Source: Clostridia bacterium BRH_c25 (GTDB lineage Bacteria; Bacillota_A; Clostridia; Lutisporales; Lutisporaceae). From it: DNA of 25,897 bases. A program made the position numbers and the translations under genes. The DNA lies in the NCBI GenBank assembly GCA_001515955.1, contig LOES01000145.1, positions 1-25,897 on the forward strand, given 5' to 3'. Each line of letters opens with the position of its first letter. Position 1 is the stretch's first letter. Below are positions 16,587-23,999 of this stretch, piece after piece. The notes under the pieces are model-generated. The model saw nothing but the letters and a program-made list of their open reading frames with translations. It did no database searches and was not told the origin of the DNA.

Positions 16587-17307
16587 TTGCATTTTCCTCC
16601 TCTCCTGAATACCATAAGTATGCTTCCTCCAAATTGTCATAGGGACTTTGCTGTATCAGTGCAGGCACAGAATCCAGTGCAACAGCAAGGCCTTTTTTCA
16701 GTATGCAGATCCTGTCACACAGGATTTCAACCTCGTCCATGTAGTGAGAGGTAAGAAAAATTGTAAGTCCCTTCGCCTTCAAGCTCTCCAGGTACTTCCA
16801 AATATCACGGCGTGCCTTTGAATCCAGTCCCGTCGTAAGCTCATCCAAAAATACAAGCTCCGGCTTTGGGATTAGAGCCAGGAGAACTGATAGTTTTTGA
16901 CGCTCACCACCGGATAATTCTGATACCAATTGCTTTTGAAAATCAACAAGACCGAAGGCTTTCAGAAGCTCTTTCCAATCTGCCGGATTCTTGTAGAGAG
17001 AATAAGTGACCTCACAGATTTCTGCTACTGTGATTTTGTCCTGATAGCTTGTTTGCTGGAATTGAACACCGACCTTTTCAAAAAGCTGCTTGCGCTGGGT
17101 GACCGGGTTCATGCCAAGCACTTCAACTGAACCTCTATCCGGCTTTTTTACTCCTAAAATGCATTCGATGCTTGTGGTTTTCCCCGCTCCATTATGACCG
17201 AGCAATCCGAAGATTTCTCCTTTCTGCACTTCCAGCTTCAGGCTGTCTACAGCCGTAACATTGCCGTAGGATTTTGCCAGGTCTTTGACAATTAAGGCTT
17301 TTTCCAT
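16573..17307 (-). CDS. ABC transporter ATP-binding protein
   Basis: A 244-residue ABC ATPase. Walker A is GHNGAGKTT (37-45), the Q-loop region is VQFQQTSYQD (81-90), the signature is LSGGERQKLS (131-140), Walker B is LVFLDELTTGLD (151-162) and the switch His lies in LTSHYMDE. The residue after the catalytic Glu is Leu, where most family members have Pro (DEPT); catalysis should be retained. It drives the permease downstream. AAAGGAGGATCAAAG precedes the ATG. The gene lies 96 nt after the AraC-type regulator on the same strand and is probably under its control. Confidence 0.93.
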   Translation of the reverse strand: MEKALIVKDLAKSYGNVTAVDSLKLEVQKGEIFGLLGHNGAGKTTSIECILGVKKPDRGSVEVLGMNPVTQRKQLFEKVGVQFQQTSYQDKITVAEICEVTYSLYKNPADWKELLKAFGLVDFQKQLVSELSGGERQKLSVLLALIPKPELVFLDELTTGLDSKARRDIWKYLESLKAKGLTIFLTSHYMDEVEILCDRICILKKGLAVALDSVPALIQQSPYDNLEEAYLWYSGEEENANESL

Positions 17308-17403
17308 CTTTGATCCTCCTTTGGGTTTGATGCATAGATAGAATACCTTAATGGAAAAATCATTTCTTGACTTTCCTTGTGATTATTTCCTGGCGATTAA
17401 TAT

Positions 17404-18330
17404 TCACACAAAAGCGGTGTATTGTATTTGTCTGACCGGCCGTGCTTCTATATAGCCCCTATAACCCTGGGGCTCCAGTTGAAATCTGGGGGAAGCTTCA
17501 TCTGCCCAATCAAACCCGTACAACCGGGGGTTATATGATTTAAACGCTTCTGTTACTTCCTTTATTGCTTCAAGATATTTTTCGTCCTCGAAGGGCGGAC
17601 CTTGAAACACCATCATTTTGCAAGGGGGAAGCTCGATTATTTCGAATCCCTCCGGTATGATTCCGGCATAATCCACAGGTACTTCGACTCCTTGTACATA
17701 CAGGGAAGAGCCCTCGGGACGGAGCTTCCGGGGCAGCCACATTCCGACCGGCTCATATAATGCTTCCTTGATACTGCAAAGCAGGCCCCAGACATCATAG
17801 CCGATATCAATGCAGTATTCAAAATAATCATCAGCATTCCGTCCGCGTTTTAATATCAGTTTTCTTTTAGGCCGCTCAACCAACTGTACGAAAACAGTGC
17901 TTGGAGTATGCTTATTCTCTGTCTCATTGGTTTTTCCACCTGACAGAAGATACTGATAGTAGTCCTTAATGGGATAGGCTTTAAAAAGATTGATGGGAGG
18001 TGGTGCTTTACTGTATTTGTGAGGTGTTATTCCGAACTCTTTTGCAAAGGCTCTTGTAAAACCCTCATGGGAATCGAATACAAAGTCGAAGGCAACATCT
18101 ATTACCTTAACCTTTTCATCTCTCAGCTGCAAGGCGGCCTGGGAAAGTCTCAGGGAACGTATGTATTCGAAGGGAGCCTTGCCTATCAACTCCTTGAAAA
18201 TTTTGGCACAATGCCATGGAGAGTACCCGGCGGCTTGTGAAAGAGAATAGAGGGAAATAGGTTCATTTATATGCAGGTTGATATAATCCTGCATATTTTG
18301 TACGGCCTTTATTTTTTCCCAGCTTTCCAT
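17404..18330 (-). CDS. AraC-family regulator with GyrI-like effector domain
   Basis: A 308-residue regulator. Two helix-turn-helix motifs occupy about residues 10-110 at the N terminus (ISLYSLSQAAGYSPWHCAKI, then VIDVAFDFVFDSHEGFTRAF). The C-terminal half is a GyrI/BmrR-like small-molecule binding domain. This Rob-like order is typical of regulators that sense drugs and control the next exporter, here the ABC pair downstream. The start is ATG 18330, with AAGGAGGT 7 nt before it. An upstream in-frame ATG at 18384 lies within the promoter hairpin and is unlikely. Its own promoter overlaps a perfect palindrome, so autoregulation is likely. Confidence 0.9.
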   Translation of the reverse strand: MESWEKIKAVQNMQDYINLHINEPISLYSLSQAAGYSPWHCAKIFKELIGKAPFEYIRSLRLSQAALQLRDEKVKVIDVAFDFVFDSHEGFTRAFAKEFGITPHKYSKAPPPINLFKAYPIKDYYQYLLSGGKTNETENKHTPSTVFVQLVERPKRKLILKRGRNADDYFEYCIDIGYDVWGLLCSIKEALYEPVGMWLPRKLRPEGSSLYVQGVEVPVDYAGIIPEGFEIIELPPCKMMVFQGPPFEDEKYLEAIKEVTEAFKSYNPRLYGFDWADEASPRFQLEPQGYRGYIEARPVRQIQYTAFV

Positions 18331-18362
18331 AGCAGTACCTCCTTGCCGGATAATATATCCAT

Positions 18363-18391
18363 AATATAACGCGTCACAATGCAAAAGTCAA
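18363..18391 (-). promoter_or_regulatory. Sigma-A-type promoter of the AraC-type regulator
   Basis: On the minus strand TTGACT (18386-18391) and TATATT (18363-18368) are exactly 17 nt apart. The elements are embedded in the 18-bp inverted repeat described next, about 33 nt before the ATG. Confidence 0.75.
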
Positions 18392-18413
18392 AAGGCTTTT
18401 GCATTGTGACGCG
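18370..18413. promoter_or_regulatory. Perfect 18-bp inverted repeat, probable operator
   Basis: CGCGTCACAATGCAAAAG (18370-18387) and CTTTTGCATTGTGACGCG (18396-18413) are perfect complements with an 8-nt centre. CCATAA/TTATGG extend it to 18359-18420. It covers the spacer and -35 region of the regulator's promoter. Eight T follow on the plus strand, but no plus-strand gene ends here, so an operator is the better reading than a terminator. Confidence 0.7.
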
Positions 18414-18443
18414 CTTATGGTTTTTTTTCGAATTAATATACAC

Positions 18444-19658
18444 CTACAGCTCAAATTCTTCATGAAGAGCAGTTACTGCCTGCTTTGCGTATTTGCCCTC
18501 TACCAGGCATGATATAGTGGTATGGGAATCGGAGGTATGAAGCAGCGGAATGTTGCTTGCAGCCAGTGCATGGGAGATTTTAGCCATTACGCCGGGCAAG
18601 CCCTTCATACCGCTTCCTATTACGGTCAATATGCTGCAGTCCCTTAAAAACTCAAAATGTACAGGCTTTCCCTCCAGTATTTTCATAACTGTATCAGTGT
18701 GCTTACTGTCTATTGCAAAGGATTTGGCCCATGGATAGAGATTAATCATGCTGATATCAATTCTTTGCTCATAGAGCATGGAAAACAGGTCCCCATCGGC
18801 TTGAATGCTATTATTATCAATGTCAGGTACGATTTTTACCAGTGCTTTGTTCCCCGTACATGCAATTGCAGTGACCGGTTTTTGCACATAGGTGAACGGC
18901 TCTGTTGAAGGCTTGCTTCCGGTGATTAAAGTACCCGGTGAGTCTGTCATTGTATTCTTTATTATCAGCGGTATATTACTTCTCATAGCAATCTGAACTG
19001 CTTTTTTGTGTATTACCTTTGCACCATATTCGGCCATCCAGTACACATCATCATAAAGTAAAATATCCATTACACGGGCATTGGGTACAAGCACAGGGTC
19101 CGCAGTCATTACCCCGTCTACATCGGTATATACCTCCACTGCTTCTGCCTCCAGGGCTTCTCCCAGAATAGCACCGGTGACGTCGCCGCCCCCTCTGCCC
19201 AGGGTAGTTATATCACCCTTTTCTGTAATTCCTTGAAAGCCGGTGATTATAGGAATAATACCATTGCGGATGTAGTTCAATATGCTTGTTGAATCAACTC
19301 TCAGTACGCTTGCATCCCCGAAATTATCATCAGTTATGATACCGGCCTGGCCTCCTGTTAATACGGCACTGTTGAGTCCCCTGGCTTTAAGTGTGTTCGA
19401 GAGCACCACACAGGAGATTATCTCTCCGCAGGACATCAGGAGGTCAAGCTCACGGGGCTGTGCATTTGTACCTGAAGAGTGGGAAAACTCTATCAAAGTA
19501 TCTGTTGCATAAGGATCTCCGTTCCGCCCAATAGCTGATACCACTACCACAGGAAAGCAGCCTCTGCTGATACAGCTCTCAATTTTATCCGCTGCCAGGC
19601 TTCTTCTCTCTTTTGTCGATACAGAAGTTCCTCCGAATTTCTGTACAATTATCCTCAT
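18444..19658 (-). CDS. lysC: Aspartate kinase
   Basis: A 404-residue monofunctional aspartokinase. It opens VQKFGGTSVS, the ATP/aspartate signature, has TLGRGGGD in the middle and two C-terminal ACT-type segments (about 270-404) that normally bind lysine or threonine. It makes aspartyl-phosphate, the entry to aspartate semialdehyde. The start is ATG 19658, 4 to 5 nt after GGTGG. The TTG at 19670 overlaps its own purine tract. As the last gene of the SAM-riboswitch operon it is tied to methionine need, and its semialdehyde product feeds both homocysteine routes. Because ACT specificity is unclear, feedback by SAM or methionine cannot be judged. Confidence 0.93.
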   Translation of the reverse strand: MRIIVQKFGGTSVSTKERRSLAADKIESCISRGCFPVVVVSAIGRNGDPYATDTLIEFSHSSGTNAQPRELDLLMSCGEIISCVVLSNTLKARGLNSAVLTGGQAGIITDDNFGDASVLRVDSTSILNYIRNGIIPIITGFQGITEKGDITTLGRGGGDVTGAILGEALEAEAVEVYTDVDGVMTADPVLVPNARVMDILLYDDVYWMAEYGAKVIHKKAVQIAMRSNIPLIIKNTMTDSPGTLITGSKPSTEPFTYVQKPVTAIACTGNKALVKIVPDIDNNSIQADGDLFSMLYEQRIDISMINLYPWAKSFAIDSKHTDTVMKILEGKPVHFEFLRDCSILTVIGSGMKGLPGVMAKISHALAASNIPLLHTSDSHTTISCLVEGKYAKQAVTALHEEFEL

Positions 19659-19687
19659 AACGACCACCAACCCTTAATATATGTAAA

Positions 19688-20596
19688 TCATTCCGCTGAA
19701 TTTTTCAAGGTTTCACTCTCATTAAAAAAGCTTCTTATGTTTGAAATGTGGGATATTATTCTCCTTGCTACCTCCGGGCGGTTCATCGTATATAGATGTA
19801 TTCCGTCCGCACCGTAGGAGAGAAGATCTATTATCTGTTCTGTTGCATAGGCTGTGCCTGCTTCTTTCAGTGCCTCGGGGTTATCACCGTATTTATCCAG
19901 GATACGCCTGAACTTGGGTGGAATAGTTGCACCGCATAGGTTTGTGATCCGTTCAATCTGCTTCTTGTTTATTACAGGCATTATACCGGCTGAAACCGGC
20001 AGTGAAATTCCGAGTATATCAAGTTTTTCCATAAAAGAGTAGAAAAGATTATTGTCAAAGAAAAGTTGTGTAATCAGGAAATCAGCTCCACAATCAACCT
20101 TCTGCTTAAGGTTCCTCAAATCATTAATGCTGTCGCTGCATTCGATATGGCTCTCTGGATAACAAGCTGCACCGATACAGAAGCTGCCGGATTCTTTTAT
20201 ATGGTTTATAAGATCCTTGGCATATGTGTAATGGAAATTATCCTGGAGGGTGAAGCTTTCTCCATTAGGAATATCTCCCCTGAGTGCCAGTACATTTTCT
20301 ATATTGCTTTTTTTCAGCTGTTCCAGAACAGCTTCAATATCAGCTCTTGTAGAACCAATGCATGTGAGATGCGCAAGAGCTTCAATATTATACTTGTTCT
20401 TGATAAGATCGGCGATTCTTACCGTATGAGCCTTGCTGCTGCCGCCGGCACCATAGGTTACGCTTATGAAGCCGGGCTTCAGGTCTGAAAGTGCATCTAT
20501 TGTATCCAGCACGGTATCTATTGAAGCTTCCGGTTTAGGGGGGAATATTTCCAGAGATATTACAGGTTTGTTTTTATAAAGCTCTTTAATTTTCAT
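19688..20596 (-). CDS. metF: 5,10-methylenetetrahydrofolate reductase
   Basis: A 302-residue FAD enzyme of the MTHFR family, with SLEIFPPKP (16-24) at the N terminus, SVTYGAGGS near 45-55, LALRGD, and TQLFF in the barrel. It reduces methylene-THF to methyl-THF, the methyl donor for MetH. The start is ATG 20596, six nt after GGAGG; ATG 20602 directly abuts that site. It follows the UPF0280 gene by about 14 nt and precedes lysC by 29 nt, so it is in the same SAM-controlled operon. Confidence 0.93.
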   Translation of the reverse strand: MKIKELYKNKPVISLEIFPPKPEASIDTVLDTIDALSDLKPGFISVTYGAGGSSKAHTVRIADLIKNKYNIEALAHLTCIGSTRADIEAVLEQLKKSNIENVLALRGDIPNGESFTLQDNFHYTYAKDLINHIKESGSFCIGAACYPESHIECSDSINDLRNLKQKVDCGADFLITQLFFDNNLFYSFMEKLDILGISLPVSAGIMPVINKKQIERITNLCGATIPPKFRRILDKYGDNPEALKEAGTAYATEQIIDLLSYGADGIHLYTMNRPEVARRIISHISNIRSFFNESETLKNSAE

Positions 20597-20610
20597 TTTC
20601 ATCCTCCTTT

Positions 20611-21333
20611 TTAGGCTTTTATAATGTGGGCATCTCCACAGGCACCCATTTTGTCGCCGACTATTATGAGAACTCCGTCTACACCTTGAATAGACATGGC
20701 ATACTCAATTCCGGCTTCAATATCATTCTTATCCTTTACCACATTTCCTACGGCAGTGGCTGCGGCATCAGCCAACACCGCATTCTTTGAAAGTATTACT
20801 GCGGCATCTGCCTTTCCAAAGCTTAATGAATGCCCGACAGTTCCGCTTGAGGTGCATATCCCAAGCTCCCGGTTACAGCCGGGGACAAGTAAGGCCAGCT
20901 TGTTTGAAAATGGTGAGCTGCCGGCATAAACAAGTATACGTCTGTCCTTTTTGGATTTGACATATATATCTCCGCCGTTTTCCACAATTACTTCATCGGT
21001 AAATTGGAGCAGGTGCCGTCCTACATATTTTGAAACAGCTCCTGCTATGGCTGCCATCGGTCCGACATTGGCAAGCTGTGCTGCGCGGCACATATCCTGA
21101 ACTATGCCGGGAGCATCGGATGCCGCTTCAACCGGGGACAGGCTTGCTATGAATTTTGGGTTTTTTTTAATGTATTCCGTAATGTCCCTCCGGTACTTTA
21201 TAACAGCATTTCTTGCTTCCTTTTCCAGGTTCGACCCGGTAAAAATCTGCAGGTCTGATTCAAACTCACATACATTAAAACCTTGCAATTCATCAGTTCT
21301 CATATATTTTCGATAGCTTCTTTCCTGATACAT
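20611..21333 (-). CDS. UPF0280 (COG2122) protein, partner of the homocysteine synthesis pair
   Basis: A 240-residue UPF0280 protein, distantly related to the ApbE fold. It contains SPVEAASDAPGIVQDM, GPMAAIAGA, VENGGDIYV and CTSSGTVGHSLSFGKADA, all typical of the group. In methanogens COG2122 proteins take part in sulfur transfer for homocysteine together with COG1900 and an iron-sulfur protein, and here all three are adjacent in one operon. ATG 21333 is 4 nt after the ferredoxin stop, so translation is probably coupled. ATG 21357, overlapping the ferredoxin, is the alternative. Its exact reaction is not known. Confidence 0.88.
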   Translation of the reverse strand: MYQERSYRKYMRTDELQGFNVCEFESDLQIFTGSNLEKEARNAVIKYRRDITEYIKKNPKFIASLSPVEAASDAPGIVQDMCRAAQLANVGPMAAIAGAVSKYVGRHLLQFTDEVIVENGGDIYVKSKKDRRILVYAGSSPFSNKLALLVPGCNRELGICTSSGTVGHSLSFGKADAAVILSKNAVLADAAATAVGNVVKDKNDIEAGIEYAMSIQGVDGVLIIVGDKMGACGDAHIIKA

Positions 21334-21337
21334 AATA

Positions 21338-21529
21338 TTATATAGAGCTTCCTGCATTTATAGCTCTTAATGGGCATGCCCGTACGCAGGTATTGCATTG
21401 TGTACAGAGAAGCTCATTGAAAGCAAGAGTCCAATCTTTAGTCTCCAGATAAAGGGCACCTTCGTTGCATACTGCAGTGCAGGCACCACAGTGTACACAT
21501 TTTTCTTTGACTATATACGGCTTGCTCAT
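21338..21529 (-). CDS. 2[4Fe-4S] ferredoxin
   Basis: A 63-residue protein with two cluster motifs, CVHCGACTAVC (11-21) and CTQCNTCVRACP. It probably supplies electrons or a sulfur-handling cluster to the COG1900 protein encoded 25 nt upstream. In methanogens the matching protein carries an extra NIL domain, and this one lacks it. It overlaps or abuts the UPF0280 gene. Cluster ligands are complete. The alternative is a general clostridial ferredoxin, but the operon position argues for the specific role. Confidence 0.92.
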   Translation of the reverse strand: MSKPYIVKEKCVHCGACTAVCNEGALYLETKDWTLAFNELLCTQCNTCVRACPLRAINAGSSI

Positions 21530-21554
21530 TTTATACCTCCTGATTAGATATTAT

Positions 21555-22706
21555 TCACTTCAAGGAATTCAGCCCTGCTGCCTTTGGAAAGGCAGCTATC
21601 GGGGGCTGCAGGGTAAAGCCTTGCTCTGCCACCCAATTCTTCAATTCCAAGGCTATTTTTCTGGCCTTATAAAGGCTTGACAGGGGTGAAGTCTTGATTT
21701 TTCTGCCCTCAATATTCACATATCCGCTTCTTAATTCTTCATAGCTGCATTTTGCCATTACCGGTCTGTTAAGGCTTGGTACGCTGTAGTCAACTATGTT
21801 TGTATAAATGTCTTTATTCCGTACCGAAAGATTATAAAGCAGCTCGGCATCGAGAACCGGTATTGGTATTCCTATGCCGACAAACATTGAGGTGCCATAG
21901 TTTTCAAAAACTGCAGGCTTTATATATTCAGTGTCCATTTGCTTTAGATCTCCGATTACTGCAAGGGTGCACGCGGGAGACAGGGGTATTCCGTTTTCTC
22001 CTCTTGGCTTTCCGCTTGCAAATTGTGTTCCCTGCCAGGAAATGAAGCCTTGGGCACCGGCAAGGAAAATCTTAGTGCCTATCCCTATAGTTCTGAGAAA
22101 GGGATCCTTAAGCAAAGGGCTCAGTTCACCCGAGGTAGAATAATTAACATTCGCCATATCCGGTTGAAGTACACCCATGTATGTATACAGGGTTTTACTT
22201 GAGGTATTTGTTGCTGCCGAGTAATTCTGATAGCAGTTTCTCGGGTTGAAGAGATAGGCTTCGTTTATAGAGTCCTTGGTAATATATGTGTCTATTTCAA
22301 GTCTGGGATAACAGTCAGTACCGTGGGAATGTGCCTTAAGATGTACTTTTTTACCATCTATCAAGTCGCATATTACATGGGCGCCCCCATATTCTATGCC
22401 TCTGTCCCTCGATGCCTCAGTGGCCCCCAGATACGAATCCACCGCAGCGAGGCCCCCGTAAGCATTTACATTGTTTAACTCTACTTTTTCCATTCTGATT
22501 GGCGGATCCGAGTGGCCGAAATTCAGAAAGGCACCGGAGGAACACATAGGGCCGAAGGTTGCAGTAGTTACTACGTCCACGTATTTTACCGCATCATTAA
22601 TACCCCGATCATCTACTATGTCCAGCAGCTCTTCTGCCGTGACAACTACTGCGTTGCCCTTACTTATTTTGCCGTTGATTTCTTCAAATGTCTTTTTCAT
22701 TGACAT
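21555..22706 (-). CDS. COG1900/DUF39 homocysteine biosynthesis protein (aspartate semialdehyde sulfurtransferase)
   Basis: A 383-residue protein of the HcyBio/DUF39 family. It has GPMCSSGAFLNFGH with Cys55 and HSHGTDCYPR with Cys132. The two cysteines are expected to carry the persulfide used to turn aspartate semialdehyde into homocysteine without O-acylhomoserine. This function was worked out in Methanosarcina. Here it leads a SAM-riboswitch operon with ferredoxin, COG2122, metF and lysC. The start is ATG 22706, 9 nt after AGGAGG. An upstream in-frame ATG (22769) lies within the leader before the ribosome site. Confidence 0.9.
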   Translation of the reverse strand: MSMKKTFEEINGKISKGNAVVVTAEELLDIVDDRGINDAVKYVDVVTTATFGPMCSSGAFLNFGHSDPPIRMEKVELNNVNAYGGLAAVDSYLGATEASRDRGIEYGGAHVICDLIDGKKVHLKAHSHGTDCYPRLEIDTYITKDSINEAYLFNPRNCYQNYSAATNTSSKTLYTYMGVLQPDMANVNYSTSGELSPLLKDPFLRTIGIGTKIFLAGAQGFISWQGTQFASGKPRGENGIPLSPACTLAVIGDLKQMDTEYIKPAVFENYGTSMFVGIGIPIPVLDAELLYNLSVRNKDIYTNIVDYSVPSLNRPVMAKCSYEELRSGYVNIEGRKIKTSPLSSLYKARKIALELKNWVAEQGFTLQPPIAAFPKAAGLNSLK

Positions 22707-22775
22707 CGATTTATACCTCCTATGATGGTTATGATGAAAAGGCAAGAAATTTGTTGTGTTAATAAGCACTGCAAA

Positions 22776-22808
22776 TAAAAAGGCTGCTTTCGGATAAGAA
22801 AGCAGCCT
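22776..22808 (-). terminator. Riboswitch expression-platform terminator (minus strand)
   Basis: On the minus strand AGGCTGCTTTC pairs GAAAGCAGCCT (22781-22791 with 22798-22808) around a 6-nt loop and runs into five T. It follows the S-box described next and controls the DUF39 operon. Confidence 0.88.
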
Positions 22809-22852
22809 GAATACGGCTCATAAAGTACAAAGCACTTTACGTTTATGCTATC

Positions 22853-22960
22853 CTTATCTCTCAGAATTAAAAATTCTGCAGGAATTGACACCGCTGCATT
22901 CGAATGAGAATGCCGGTTGTCGGGCTTCATAGGGCCAGTCCCTCCACCTCTCTGGATAAG
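22853..22960 (-). promoter_or_regulatory. SAM-I (S-box) riboswitch (minus strand)
   Basis: Reading on the minus strand, the conserved CAGAGAGGTGGAGGGACTGG, CCCTATGAAGCCCGACAACC and GGTGTCAATTCCTGCAG blocks are present. CTTATC (22955-22960) pairs GATAAG (22853-22858) as P1. It is nearly identical in its P3 region to the metY riboswitch, including the CATTCTCATT(C/T)GAATGC stretch, so the two are probably recent copies or under strong constraint. SAM should terminate the DUF39 transcript. Confidence 0.94.
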
Positions 22961-23006
22961 TAATTAATATTCAATTTTCAATAAGCCTTTTTTATACTTA
23001 AAGGAA

Positions 23007-23035
23007 ATTGTATTTTATTTTTCAGGGTTTGTCAA
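23007..23035 (-). promoter_or_regulatory. Sigma-A-type promoter of the DUF39 operon
   Basis: On the minus strand TTGACA (23030-23035) and TACAAT (23007-23012) are 17 nt apart, about 46 nt before the S-box P1 stem. Confidence 0.78.
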
Positions 23036-23123
23036 TATATTTATGCAAAAAAATTAAAAAATATACTTTTAACTGTGAGTGGGGATTTATATAATACTGC
23101 GTCTTAAATAATACTGAGTTTTT

Positions 23124-23239
23124 AGTCGCTAGTCACGAGTCACTAGTCGCTAGATTTTGGTATTCCTTACGGGCATAGGCTTAGCCTAGCTTCGAAGCCC
23201 TGCCCTAATCTAGTGACTAGAGTCTAGCGACTAGCGACT
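23124..23239. repeat. 116-bp inverted-repeat element built from GTCGCTAG-like units
   Basis: Arms of 33 nt (23124-23156 and 23207-23239) are inverted copies with about six mismatches. Each arm is itself a tandem of units such as AGTCGCTAGTC and TCACTAGTCGCTAG. The 50-nt core holds the palindromes TAGGCT/AGCCTA and GCTTCGAAGC. No open frame is seen. It might be a MITE or REP-like element. It lies in the leader of the MetH unit. Confidence 0.75.
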
Positions 23240-23275
23240 GTAGAATATTGCGCACGATAGTGCGCATTCTTCTAC
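23240..23275. repeat. 16-bp hairpin adjoining the inverted-repeat element
   Basis: GTAGAATATTGCGCAC (23240-23255) pairs GTGCGCATTCTTCTAC (23260-23275) around GATA with two mismatches. It abuts the 116-bp element without a gap and precedes a possible promoter. No T-run follows. Confidence 0.6.
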
Positions 23276-23284
23276 AATTGCTTA

Positions 23285-23312
23285 TTGCATTTTATGACAG
23301 ATTGAGTATATT
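23285..23312 (+). promoter_or_regulatory. Possible promoter of the MetH activation/metH unit
   Basis: TTGCAT (23285-23290) and TATATT (23307-23312) are 16 nt apart, and a second TATAAT at 23312-23317 overlaps the downstream side. No S-box core or terminator is present here, unlike the other two methionine operons. Confidence 0.4.
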
Positions 23313-23336
23313 ATAATATAAATTGGAGGGTTGCAT

Positions 23337-23999
23337 ATGCACATAGATAGAAAAGAAGCTTTAAGATACATGGGCTATCGGGGACAAAAAATGGATGGCA
23401 GCCTGCAAAGCCTCTTGGATACTTGTATCGATGAGGTTATGGATATTTCAAAAGAAAGCTTTATTTATGAAATCTTTGATATAGAGAGAAGGGAAGAGGG
23501 CTTATGCCTTAAAGGAACTACCCTTATATTACAGGGAGAAGATATTCGCAGGCATCTGTCGAAGGCAGGAAAATGTGCAGTGATGGCAGTGACCTTGGGT
23601 CTCGAAGCAGATAAGCGCATAAGCTTTTACTCAAGGACAGATCTGACAAAGGGTCTGATTTTTGATGCCTGCGCAACAGCGGCAGCAGAGGCACTTTGTG
23701 ACATTGTACAGGAAGAAATAGAAGCCAAGGCAAAGGTTATGGGATTGAAAACAACTAAAAGATACAGCCCGGGCTATGGAGACTTTTCCATAGACATTCA
23801 AAAGGAGATTGCAAGGGTATTGAAGACTTATGAAAAAATAGGTCTTGCTGTAAATGAGTGCAGCATAATGATACCGAGAAAGTCGGTAACTGCAGTAATT
23901 GGTATGCAGACTGAAGGCTGCAGTACAAAAAGCCATGAATGCGGAAGCTGTAAAGATAAAGATTGTATGTTCAGAAAGGACGGGAATGATGATGAATAA
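23337..23999 (+). CDS. Methionine synthase activation-domain protein (stand-alone)
   Basis: A 220-residue protein of the vitamin B12-dependent methionine synthase activation domain family, which in E. coli is the C-terminal part of MetH. The SAM/cobalamin-contact motif KRYSPGYGDFSID is present. In the full-length enzyme this domain enables reductive methylation of oxidised cob(II)alamin by SAM. The C-terminal CGSCKDKDC could hold a metal or a disulfide. ATG 23337 follows GGAGGG at 6 nt; TTG 23331 is closer to the site and less likely. Its last codons overlap the metH start by 14 nt, so they are translationally coupled. Confidence 0.92.
   Translation: MHIDRKEALRYMGYRGQKMDGSLQSLLDTCIDEVMDISKESFIYEIFDIERREEGLCLKGTTLILQGEDIRRHLSKAGKCAVMAVTLGLEADKRISFYSRTDLTKGLIFDACATAAAEALCDIVQEEIEAKAKVMGLKTTKRYSPGYGDFSIDIQKEIARVLKTYEKIGLAVNECSIMIPRKSVTAVIGMQTEGCSTKSHECGSCKDKDCMFRKDGNDDE

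Noticed and set aside
18370..18428. Hairpin followed by T8 as a plus-strand terminator
   Set aside because: No plus-strand gene reads into it, and the lysC operon and the regulator run on the minus strand. The overlap with a well-spaced promoter favours an operator.
22706..22769. N-terminal extension of the DUF39 protein
   Set aside because: The extension is upstream of the AGGAGG site and within the untranslated leader after the S-box terminator.
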